Below, in pieces: positions 54,982 through 62,666 of a stretch of 64,000 bases of DNA. Numbering within the stretch: the stretch's first letter is position 1; every line of letters starts with the position of its first letter. This stretch comes from Bradyrhizobium iriomotense (GTDB lineage: Bacteria > Pseudomonadota > Alphaproteobacteria > Rhizobiales > Xanthobacteraceae): contig NZ_JAFCLP010000005.1 of NCBI RefSeq assembly GCF_018129405.1, positions 186,001-250,000 of the forward strand, in the 5' to 3' direction. The position numbers were made by a program, and so were the translations under genes. The notes beneath the pieces are model-generated. The model made no database searches, had not been told where the DNA came from, and was given only the letters and a program-made list of their open reading frames with translations.

Positions 54982-56217
54982 CTACCGCTTCGCCGCTTCC
55001 TTCTGCAGATCCGGCGCGTTGACGGCGGGAATGGCGACGCGGCCGGGGCCGGTCACTTTCAGCGCCTCGGCGGCCTTCTCGTTCTCCATGATCTTGGCCA
55101 TCACGGCCTGGCCCGCACGCTCGAAAATCGCGCGGTTCTCGATCACGAATTTTTGCGACTTGCGCAAGGAGTCGATATAGCCGTTGATCTCCGGCACGAC
55201 ATAGCGCGCCACCATGTCCCAGCTCCGGCGTGTATTTTCCGGATTGGCCCAGTCGTGCACGAAGCCGATGATGGCGCCGACGCCGCCGGACACCTCCATC
55301 ACGTTCTTGATGGTTTTGACGAGATCGTCGGGCGTGCCGATGGTGGACGCGGCGCCCTCGACGAAGGCGGTCTTGTCCACGGCTTCATCCGGCGAGGAGA
55401 ACGCGCTCAAGCCCGGCCGTTGCAGCGTGCCGACATTATATTCGTTGTGCCAGCGCATCAGCCCGGCGCCGGCTTCGCGGCGGGCCTGCTCGCGGCTCTC
55501 GGCGATATGGAAGGTCAGCAGCACGCGCCAGTCGGCGCGGTTCACCGTGGTGCCGTGCTTCTTGGCGGCATCCTCGGCGAACTGCCATTGCTGCTGCAGC
55601 GACATCAGGCCCTGCGTCGTCATCGAGCCCAGCGAGATGATGCCGATGCCGTACTTGCCGGCGAGCGTCATGCCGGAGGGCGAGATCTGCGACGCCACCA
55701 CGAACGGCATCTCCTCCTGCAAGGGGAGGATCTGCAGCGCGGCGTCGTTCATCGTGAACCAGTCGCTCCTCGCCGTGACCCGCTCGCCGTTGAACAGGCG
55801 GCGGATCACTGAGATCGCCTCGTCCTGGCGGTCGCGCTGCGTCATCGGGTCGATGCCGAGCGTATGCGCGTCGGAGGCCAGCGCGCCGGGACCGGAGCCG
55901 AAGATGGCGCGGCCGCCGGTCATGTGGTCGAGCTGCACCATGCGCTGGGCAACATTGAAGGGATGGTGATAGGGCAGCGAGATGACGCCGGTGCCGAGCT
56001 TGATCCGCTTGGTGCGCTCGCCGGCCGCGGCCAGAAACATCTCGGGCGAAGCGATCATCTCCCAGCCGGACGAATGATGCTCGCCGCACCAGAACTCGTC
56101 ATAGCCGAGCGCGTCGAGCTGCTCGACCAGGTCGAGATCGCGCCGGAACTGGAGCATCGGATGCTCGCCGATCGGGTGATGCGGGGCAAGAAAGGCTCCG
56201 AATTTCAGGCGCGCCAT
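54982..56217 (-). CDS. LLM-class flavin-dependent monooxygenase (luciferase-like)
   Basis: A 411-aa protein with the bacterial luciferase-like TIM-barrel pattern: FGAFLAPHHP at the N-terminus, EFWCGEHHSSGW, LGTGVISLPYHHPF, and MTGGRAIFGSGPGALASDA, which is the FMN-contact region. Such enzymes use FMNH2 and oxygen to oxidise organic substrates; a reductase partner is required and is not adjacent. ATG 56217 is preceded by CCGGAGAG. It is transcribed in the same direction as the P450 gene, with a repeat between them. Confidence 0.85.
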   Translation of the reverse strand: MARLKFGAFLAPHHPIGEHPMLQFRRDLDLVEQLDALGYDEFWCGEHHSSGWEMIASPEMFLAAAGERTKRIKLGTGVISLPYHHPFNVAQRMVQLDHMTGGRAIFGSGPGALASDAHTLGIDPMTQRDRQDEAISVIRRLFNGERVTARSDWFTMNDAALQILPLQEEMPFVVASQISPSGMTLAGKYGIGIISLGSMTTQGLMSLQQQWQFAEDAAKKHGTTVNRADWRVLLTFHIAESREQARREAGAGLMRWHNEYNVGTLQRPGLSAFSSPDEAVDKTAFVEGAASTIGTPDDLVKTIKNVMEVSGGVGAIIGFVHDWANPENTRRSWDMVARYVVPEINGYIDSLRKSQKFVIENRAIFERAGQAVMAKIMENEKAAEALKVTGPGRVAIPAVNAPDLQKEAAKR

Positions 56218-56348
56218 GGCGTTCTCTCCGGCTGAATTTTCTGTTTGTTGGGTAGGCGTGAGGCTACGTGCCAGAGACGACGAACGCAATCGCGCGATGT
56301 CCCGCGCGGCGGAATGCAGCTATGTGCTGACGGTGCCTCTTCTCCCTC

Positions 56349-56479
56349 TCCCCGTTCTTACGGGGAGAGGGTTGGGGTGAGGGGCCTCTTTCCGCAGATG
56401 AGATAGCAGTGGGACCTGTACCCCCTCACCCAGATCGCAAGAGCGATCCGACCTCTCCCTGCAGGCGGGGAGAGGTGAA
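56349..56479. repeat. Palindromic intergenic repeat, CCTCTCCCC family
   Basis: CCTCTCCCC and GGGGAGAGG, GGGTGAGGGG and CCCCTCACCC, and CCTCTCCCTGC and GGGGAGAGG form the same nested arrangement as 42507-42667. It stands in the promoter-side gap between the sthA end and the monooxygenase start. Confidence 0.7.
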
Positions 56480-56482
56480 GGA

Positions 56483-57874
56483 TCACCGCGTCATCCTGTT
56501 CCACGCATCGAGGCCGGCGATCTTGTACGCCTCGGCCAGTGTCGGATAGTTGAACGTGTTCTGGATGAAATAGTCGATTCCGCCTTTGAGGTTCAGCACG
56601 GCCTGGCCGATATGGATCAGCTCGGTGGCGCCCTCGCCGAGGATGTGGACGCCGAGCAGGCGGCGCGTCTTGGTCGAAAAGATCATCTTCATCATGCCGC
56701 TGTTCAGCCCCATGATATGGCCGCGCGAGGTCTCGCGGAAGCGGGCGATGCCGACCTCGTAGGGAATGCCGCGCGTGCGGACCTCTTCTTCCGTGAGGCC
56801 GGCGGTGGAGATCTCCGGCACCGAATAGATGCCGTAGGGAAAGAACTCCGGCGGCGCCAAGGGCTCCATGCCGAGCGCATGGCAGGCGGCGACCCGGCCC
56901 TGCTCCATCGACGTCGAGGCAAGGCTCGGAAAGCCGATCACGTCGCCGGCGGCGTAGATGTGCGGCACGCTGGTCTGCAAGGTCACGGGATCGACCGAGA
57001 TGCGGCCGCGATGGTCGACCGCGATGCCGGCGGATTCGAGATTGAGCCGGTCGGTGGCGCCGACGCGGCCTGCGGCGAACAGCAGCATTTCCGTGGTGAC
57101 GTGGCGCCCGTCCGACAAATGCGTGACGATGCCGCCTTGCGCCGTCTTCTCGATCGAGTTGACCTTGGAGCCGAGCCGCAGGGCGACATTGCGGTCGCGC
57201 AGCTCGTGCATGAACTCGTCGATCAATTCCTTGTCGATGAAATCGAGAAAGGTCGGCCGCGGTTCGATCAGGGTGACAGGCACGTCGAGCGCGCTGAAGA
57301 TGGTGGCATATTCGACGCCGATCACGCCGGCGCCGATCACCGCCAGGCTGCGCGGCAGTTTTGGCAGCTCGATGATCTCGTCGCTGTCGAGCACGCTGGT
57401 GCCGTCGAACGGCACATAGTCGGGACGGAACGGGCGTGTGCCGCAGGCGATCAGGATGAAGGCGGCCGACACCACCTTGGTCTCGCCGATTGAGCTCGTG
57501 ATCTCCACTTCGTGCGGCGAGACGAAACGCGCCTCGCCATTGGCGGTGCGCACGAGGTTGCGGCTGAACTGATGCTCCAAAACCTCGACCTCGTGATCGA
57601 GCGTCTTCTGCAGCCGGATCATCAGGTCGCTGGCCGCGATGTCCTGCTTCACCCGATAGGAGCGGCCGTAGAAGCCGCGCTCGCGCCAGCCGGACAGGTT
57701 GAGCACGGTCTCGCGCAGCGTCTTGGAGGGGATGGTGCCGGTGTGGACGGAGACGCCGCCGACCCGTCGGCCTTTCTCCACCACCAGCACGGCCTTGCCG
57801 AGCTTGGCACATTGCACTGCGGCCCGGCGCCCCGACGGGCCCGAGCCGATCACCACCATGTCGTAGTCGTACAT
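56483..57874 (-). CDS. sthA: Soluble pyridine nucleotide transhydrogenase
   Basis: A 463-aa flavoprotein. The FAD site IGSGPSGRRAA is near 9-19, the NAD(P) site VIGAGVIGVEYA near 178-189, and the second FAD motif is IYAAGDVIG. The segment GGVSVHTGTIPSK lacks the redox-active disulfide of dihydrolipoamide dehydrogenases, as expected for SthA, which interconverts NADH and NADPH. Length equals that of known SthA proteins. It is divergent from an MFS gene; the gap carries an inverted repeat. Confidence 0.9.
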   Translation of the reverse strand: MYDYDMVVIGSGPSGRRAAVQCAKLGKAVLVVEKGRRVGGVSVHTGTIPSKTLRETVLNLSGWRERGFYGRSYRVKQDIAASDLMIRLQKTLDHEVEVLEHQFSRNLVRTANGEARFVSPHEVEITSSIGETKVVSAAFILIACGTRPFRPDYVPFDGTSVLDSDEIIELPKLPRSLAVIGAGVIGVEYATIFSALDVPVTLIEPRPTFLDFIDKELIDEFMHELRDRNVALRLGSKVNSIEKTAQGGIVTHLSDGRHVTTEMLLFAAGRVGATDRLNLESAGIAVDHRGRISVDPVTLQTSVPHIYAAGDVIGFPSLASTSMEQGRVAACHALGMEPLAPPEFFPYGIYSVPEISTAGLTEEEVRTRGIPYEVGIARFRETSRGHIMGLNSGMMKMIFSTKTRRLLGVHILGEGATELIHIGQAVLNLKGGIDYFIQNTFNYPTLAEAYKIAGLDAWNRMTR

Positions 57875-57976
57875 CGGATTTGCTTCCGAGCCCCTGCAAA
57901 TTCAGCGGGAACCGACATGCAGCAATCGGGCCAGAGCAGCAAGCCTACCTCGGAGGTAATCGCGCAGACGACTGCG

Positions 57977-57999
57977 ATTTGCGAGCTTTGTGCGCAAAT
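57977..57999. promoter_or_regulatory. Operator-like inverted repeat between sthA and MFS gene
   Basis: ATTTGCG (57977-57983) pairs with CGCAAAT (57993-57999) around a 9-base spacer, 24 bases before the MFS start and about 100 before sthA. The size and AT-rich spacer suit a dimeric repressor site controlling the divergent pair. No regulator gene is adjacent. Confidence 0.45.
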
Positions 58000-58023
58000 A
58001 AATGCCTGAAGGTTCGCGCGAAA

Positions 58024-59436
58024 ATGCATCAAACCGTCACAAAGCCGATCGATTCGACCCGCCGCTGGTGGGTGCTCGCCATCGTCGTCGCCGCCCAGTT
58101 CATGTTCGGCGTCGACGCCTTCATCGTGAACGTCGCAATTCCCACCATCGCGGTGGATCTGAAGGCATCGCCGGCGCAGATCGAATCCGTCATTGCGATC
58201 TATCTGATCGCCTATGCCACGCTGGTCGTCACCGGCGGAAGGCTTGGCGACATCCACGGCACCAAGACTATCTTCCTGGCCGGCGTGCTGGGCTTCACGG
58301 CGACCTCGCTGTGGTGCGGCCTCGCGCAATCCGGCGTCGAGCTGATCATCGCGCGGCTGGCGCAGGGCGCGACCGCGGCGCTGATGGTGCCGCAGGTGCT
58401 GGCGACGCTGCATCTTCTGTTCACCGACGAGACGCGCAACCGCGCCTTCGCCGTCTACGGCATCGTGCTCGGGCTTGCGGGTGCCGCGGGTTTTTTGCTC
58501 GGCGGCCTCCTCGTTACGCTCGATCTCGCCGGCACCGGCTGGCGTTCGGTGTTCTTCGTCAACGTTCCCAGTGGCCTCGCGATCGCTGCGGCCGCCTGGC
58601 GCATCATGCCGTCGGTGCCGCGGCGGCTCGGGACCAGGCTCGACATCAAGGGCAGCATGGTTCTGTTCGCGGGATTGCTGTGCCTGATCGGGCCGCTGCT
58701 GCTCGGCCACGATGTCGGCTGGGCGCCATGGCTGTGGCCGGTGATGGCGTTCGGCGGCGTGATCCTCGCGGCGTTCCTGAAGCTCGAACATGCGGTCGCG
58801 CGAGCCGGCGGCATGCCGCTGATCGATCTGACGTTGCTGGCGGACGCGGCTTTTCTGCGCGGGCTCGGCGCTGCGTTCTTTTTCTTCCTCGCCAATCTCT
58901 CCTTCTATCTTGTGATGACGCTGTTCATGCAGCGCGGCCTGAAGATTCCGCCGCTCGCGGCCGGCATGGTTTGCATTCCGCTCGCCATCGCTTTCGTCGT
59001 GGCCTCGCGTCATAGCGGCGCGAGGGCGCGGCATCGCGGCACCAAGGTGCTGATCGAAGGCTGCGCGTTGCAGGTCGCGGGCCTCGCGGCGCTCGCGCTT
59101 CTTGTGCTCTATGTTGACACGCCACCGCCGCTCGCACTCGCGCTCACCATGAGCATCTTCGGTTACGGTCAGGGGCTGGTGATGGCGCCGCTGTCCGGCG
59201 CGGTGCTCTCGACGGTAAAACCTGTCGCCGCAGGCTCGGCCTCCGGCATGTACGGCACGACAGCGCAGATCGGAAATGCGGCCGGAGTGGCCGCAATCGG
59301 CGCGGTGTTCTTCGCGATCGAATCATTGCAATCAGCGCGCGCAGGATTTTTCGTCTCGCTCGCGCTGTTTGTGACGTTAATCATGGTCTGCACCGCATTT
59401 CTGACGTGGATGCGCCGCGCATCTGCATCAAGTTGA
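58024..59436 (+). CDS. MFS drug-resistance-type exporter (DHA2-like)
   Basis: A 470-aa protein with about 13-14 membrane spans. Family marks are FMFGVDAFIVNVAIPTIA (motif D-like) in span 1, GRLGDIHGTK (motif A) and the LIIARLAQGATAALMVPQ (motif B/C) region, the pattern of 14-TM multidrug exporters. No adaptor gene is next to it. ATG 58024 is chosen because upstream codons lie in the divergent promoter region. The substrate is unknown. Confidence 0.85.
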   Translation: MHQTVTKPIDSTRRWWVLAIVVAAQFMFGVDAFIVNVAIPTIAVDLKASPAQIESVIAIYLIAYATLVVTGGRLGDIHGTKTIFLAGVLGFTATSLWCGLAQSGVELIIARLAQGATAALMVPQVLATLHLLFTDETRNRAFAVYGIVLGLAGAAGFLLGGLLVTLDLAGTGWRSVFFVNVPSGLAIAAAAWRIMPSVPRRLGTRLDIKGSMVLFAGLLCLIGPLLLGHDVGWAPWLWPVMAFGGVILAAFLKLEHAVARAGGMPLIDLTLLADAAFLRGLGAAFFFFLANLSFYLVMTLFMQRGLKIPPLAAGMVCIPLAIAFVVASRHSGARARHRGTKVLIEGCALQVAGLAALALLVLYVDTPPPLALALTMSIFGYGQGLVMAPLSGAVLSTVKPVAAGSASGMYGTTAQIGNAAGVAAIGAVFFAIESLQSARAGFFVSLALFVTLIMVCTAFLTWMRRASASS

Positions 59437-59576
59437 GGCATTGCGGTTAATACGTGCGGATTCCTGCTGAATTTCCAGTGATTTTCGCGAGATCGACAGC
59501 GCACGGTCTTTTTATTTTGCAATGCAGCAACTATCTGGTTGGGCTGAACGTTGAAAGCCGCCACCAGGAAAGTGCC

Positions 59577-60746
59577 GTGTCGTTAGCCAGAAATGTCGAT
59601 TTGTTGAGACGTCTGCCAAAGCTGGACGGTCTGCGCTTTGCCGAGTTCGGCCGGAGCCCTGATTCATCCAGCCCGCTGCAAGAGGTCACGGGCTTCGGCG
59701 ACAATCCCGGAGCCTTGCGCATGTTCGCGTTCGTGCCGGCGCAGCTGCAGAAGCCGCGCGCGCTGGTCGTCGTGCTTCATGGCTGCGGACAGACCGCGGC
59801 GGGTTACGATCTCGGCGCCGGCTGGTCGACGCTCGCGCGGCATTACGGCTTCGCGCTGCTGATGCCCGAGCAGCAGCGCGTCAACAACGGCAACACCTGC
59901 TTCAACTGGTTCAATCCGGAAGACACCGCGCGGGACAGCGGCGAGGCGCGCTCGATCCGCGAGATGATCGCGCATATGGTCGAGACGCATCGGATCGATC
60001 CCCGGCGCATCTTCATCACCGGCCTCTCCGCCGGCGGCGGCATGACGTCGGTGATGCTCGCGACCTATCCGGAAGTCTTCGCCGCCGGCGCTGTGATCGC
60101 CGGCCTGCCCTACGGCATCGCCTCGAATTTGCGCGAGGCGCTGGACGGCATGTTTCATTCGCCGGCGCGTCCCGCCCGCGAGCTCGGCGATCTCGTGCGC
60201 AACGCCTCCGATCATCGTGGTCCCTGGCCGAAGATGTCGGTGTGGCACGGCAGCGCCGACCGCACTGTCAATCCCGGCAACGCCAACGAGATCGTCAAGC
60301 AGTGGCTCGATTTGCACGATCTGCCTGACGTGCCGATGGCCGAGACCAATGTCGACGGCTATACGCGCCAGGCCTGGTGGAACAAGGATGGCGAGACGTT
60401 GGTCGAGTCCTACGCCATCACCGACATGGCGCACGGCACGCCGCTTGGCCTTGCCGACAACGACCAGCGCTACGGCATGGAAGGCGCGTTCCTGATCGAG
60501 GCCGGCATTTCCTCGTCCTACCACATCGCAAAGTTCTTCGGCCTGACCGCCTGGATCGCCGAGGCGAAGAAGAAGGCGGAGGCAAAGCCCGCAAAGCCGG
60601 CGCTGACGCCCGCCCCGCATCTCGCCCGTTCGATCCGCTCTGCGGTCGCCGAACAGCCGCCCGAGCCGAAGCGTGAAAAGTCTCACGGCTTCGATCTCGG
60701 CCAGATCATCACGCGCGCCCTGACGGCTGCGGGATTGATGAAGTAG
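59577..60746 (+). CDS. PHB-depolymerase-family esterase
   Basis: A 389-aa alpha/beta-hydrolase. The oxyanion motif VVLHGCGQT is near 64-72 and the lipase box GLSAGGGM holds the nucleophilic Ser. WHGSADRTVNPGNA carries the probable catalytic Asp and DMAHGTPL the His. The C-terminal ~50 residues are Pro/Ala/Lys-rich and probably flexible. Members hydrolyse polyhydroxybutyrate oligomers or feruloyl/acetyl esters. No signal peptide is seen with the GTG start at 59577 (AGGAAAG upstream), so intracellular PHB turnover is likely. Confidence 0.8.
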   Translation: MSLARNVDLLRRLPKLDGLRFAEFGRSPDSSSPLQEVTGFGDNPGALRMFAFVPAQLQKPRALVVVLHGCGQTAAGYDLGAGWSTLARHYGFALLMPEQQRVNNGNTCFNWFNPEDTARDSGEARSIREMIAHMVETHRIDPRRIFITGLSAGGGMTSVMLATYPEVFAAGAVIAGLPYGIASNLREALDGMFHSPARPARELGDLVRNASDHRGPWPKMSVWHGSADRTVNPGNANEIVKQWLDLHDLPDVPMAETNVDGYTRQAWWNKDGETLVESYAITDMAHGTPLGLADNDQRYGMEGAFLIEAGISSSYHIAKFFGLTAWIAEAKKKAEAKPAKPALTPAPHLARSIRSAVAEQPPEPKREKSHGFDLGQIITRALTAAGLMK

Positions 60747-60750
60747 CCCC

Positions 60751-60937
60751 CGTCGTCCCGTAAGCGACACAAACTCCGCCGTCGTCCCGGACAAGCGCGC
60801 CTCAAGCGCGCGCCGATCCGGGACCCATACTCCCAGGATCGAGTGAGGCGCGAAAGCGCAACTCCGAGTCCCCGTAACCACGTCTCCCTGTGGCTATGGG
60901 TCCCGGATCTGCGCTGACGCTTGTCCGGGACGACGGC
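60751..60937. repeat. Palindromic intergenic repeat, GTCGTCC family
   Basis: The largest member in the window: CCGTCGTCCCGGACAAGCG and GGGACCCATA at the left face TATGGGTCCCGG and CGCTTGTCCGGGACGACGG at the right. An extra CGTCGTCCCG stands in front. It lies between the convergent esterase and 100-aa protein genes and could terminate both. Confidence 0.75.
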
Positions 60938-60947
60938 GGAAGCGCGA

Positions 60948-61250
60948 CTACGCCGTCTGATCGATCACCTCGATCGGCGTCACCGTCACCTCGCCGCCGG
61001 CGACCTTCCGCGTCATCTCCTGATAGGCCCTGAAGAAGTCGCGCGATTGCAGCGTTTTCTGCGCGGCATCGTCGCTGGCGCTGGCGAGGTGGAAGTAGCT
61101 GCCGTCGTCGCGGGCCTTCAGGACGCGATAGCCGATCCGCCCCTTCAGTTCCGGGTCGCCGTCGATCGCCTTGATGAAGCGGCCGATCTCCCGGTGCCAC
61201 TCTTCCGTCGTGCCGTTCCTGAACTGGTATCTGATCATGAAGTGCTTCAT
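60948..61250 (-). CDS. Hypothetical 100-aa dimeric alpha-beta barrel-like protein
   Basis: The small protein starts MKHFMIRYQF; GGGAGCG precedes ATG 61250. The alternation RYQFRNG-helix-RIGYRVLK-SYFHLAS-helix-GEVTVTPIEVI suggests a ferredoxin-like or antibiotic-biosynthesis-monooxygenase-like barrel. No catalytic residues can be fixed. It is transcribed divergently from an HxlR regulator 199 bases away, a layout in which the regulator commonly controls the neighbour. Confidence 0.65.
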   Translation of the reverse strand: MKHFMIRYQFRNGTTEEWHREIGRFIKAIDGDPELKGRIGYRVLKARDDGSYFHLASASDDAAQKTLQSRDFFRAYQEMTRKVAGGEVTVTPIEVIDQTA

Positions 61251-61362
61251 GTGACGCTCCCTGTTCGTCATGTGCGTCATCATCTGCGCGCTGGATACGA
61301 TCCTGCAAGTACGGACAAAATTGATAGTATGGACTTTTTCGCCGTCGCTCCTATTCTTGTCG

Positions 61363-61415
61363 CATAGCGTTTTCGAGCGAAGTGGATACCGGTTCGCGTA
61401 AAGAAAACGCGTAAA
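61363..61415. repeat. Rhizobiales-type dispersed intergenic element
   Basis: GCGTTTTC (61367-61374) pairs with GAAAACGC (61403-61410) around CGAGCGAAGTGG-type sequence with ACCGGTTCGCG. I recall this short element from many Rhizobiales genomes. It lies in the divergent promoter region of the HxlR gene, about 35 bases before its start, so it may supply or disrupt control sequences. Confidence 0.55.
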
Positions 61416-61449
61416 AAAGAATGCCTGGCTAACGCATGGAGGAGACGAC

Positions 61450-61821
61450 ATGGCGAAGGCAAGAGCGATCCCGCCGCGCACCTGTCCGGTCGCGGCGTTT
61501 CAAAAGATGATCAGCGGCAAGTACAAGCTGCGCATCGTCTGGGATCTCAAGGACGGCCCGCGCCGCTACGGCGAGATCAGGAGCGGTCTGCTGCGCGGCA
61601 CTGAAGGAAGCGCCGAGATCACCCCGCGTGTACTCAGCCGCGAATTGAAGGCGCTGACGATGAGCGGCCTGATCGACCGCAAGGACTTTGGCGAGGTGCC
61701 GCCGAAGGTGGAGTATCGCCTGACACGCAAGGGCAAGAGCTTTGTGCCCGTCGTCGCGGCGATCCGCGAATGGGGCGAGCGTAACCTCGGCGAGTCCGTG
61801 CTCACCGTGGCTGCCGAATAA
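61450..61821 (+). CDS. HxlR-family transcriptional regulator
   Basis: A 123-aa winged-helix protein: CPVAAFQKMISGKYKLRIVWDL (about 13-34) with the family cysteine, then RYGEIRSGL, ITPRVLSRELKALTMSGLI (recognition region) and the wing VEYRLTRKGKS. HxlR/MarR-like repressors of this kind often sense oxidants or aldehydes through the N-terminal Cys. The divergent neighbour at 60948-61250 is the probable target. ATG 61450 has AGGAGA upstream. Confidence 0.9.
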   Translation: MAKARAIPPRTCPVAAFQKMISGKYKLRIVWDLKDGPRRYGEIRSGLLRGTEGSAEITPRVLSRELKALTMSGLIDRKDFGEVPPKVEYRLTRKGKSFVPVVAAIREWGERNLGESVLTVAAE

Positions 61822-61824
61822 AAC

Positions 61825-62505
61825 TCACATCTCGCCCGTGATGAACGGGTTGGTCATCCGCTCCTGGCCGATGCTCGAGCCGGCGCCGTGGCCGCAGATG
61901 AAGCCGACGTCGTCGCCGAGCGGCAACAACTTCGTCAGAATCGAGTTGATCAGCGTCGCGTGACTGCCGCCGGGGAGGTCCGTGCGACCCACTGAGCCCG
62001 CGAACAAGACGTCGCCGACATGGGCAAAACGCAGGTCCTTATTGAAGAACACCACGCTGCCCGGCGAGTGGCCGGGACAATGTAAAATGTCGAACGATAG
62101 TCCGCCGATCGATACGCTGTCGCCTTCGTCGAGCCAGCGGTCCGGCGCAAAATTGCGCACGCCGGTCATGCCGAAGCGCGCGCCGCTCTCGACCACGTTG
62201 TCGAGCAGGAACTTGTCGGCCTGATGCGGGCCCTCGATCGGCACTTTCAGCGCATCGCGCAAATCCGCGGCACCGCCGACATGGTCGATATGGCCGTGGG
62301 TCAGCCAGATCTTCTCCACGGTGACGCCGGTCTGCTTGATCGCATCCAGGATCTTCGGCACGTCGCCGCCGGGATCGATCACCACGGCCTTCTTGCCGGG
62401 CTCGTCCCAGATGATGGTGCAGTTCTGCTCGAACAGCGTCACGGGAACGATGATCGCGCCGGCCTTGGCTTGCGAGGATTCTTGGGTGTCATTGTGCTCG
62501 GTCAT
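61825..62505 (-). CDS. Metallo-beta-lactamase-fold hydrolase, glyoxalase II-like (YcbL type)
   Basis: A 226-aa protein with the dinuclear metal motif THGHIDHVGG near 70-79, His in CPGHSPGS, Asp in HVGDVLF and His in CGHGAGS. The length and motif set match YcbL-type type II glyoxalases, which hydrolyse thioesters such as S-lactoylglutathione. ATG 62505 was chosen over a longer frame because upstream codons are poor in family features. It ends 4 bases after the convergent HxlR gene. Confidence 0.85.
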   Translation of the reverse strand: MTEHNDTQESSQAKAGAIIVPVTLFEQNCTIIWDEPGKKAVVIDPGGDVPKILDAIKQTGVTVEKIWLTHGHIDHVGGAADLRDALKVPIEGPHQADKFLLDNVVESGARFGMTGVRNFAPDRWLDEGDSVSIGGLSFDILHCPGHSPGSVVFFNKDLRFAHVGDVLFAGSVGRTDLPGGSHATLINSILTKLLPLGDDVGFICGHGAGSSIGQERMTNPFITGEM

Positions 62506-62666
62506 GGCGCCACAATGCCGATTTTTGCCATGCCGCCAAGCAAAAGATTCGTGCGCGAGCCCGGGGAACAGGTCACACGGCCGTCCCAATTGGCTCGCCA
62601 ATCTGAACCGGGGCGTTGCTTCCGCGTTCTCCTGCGCGAGAGGTGGTCTTTGGATGGTATTGCGAC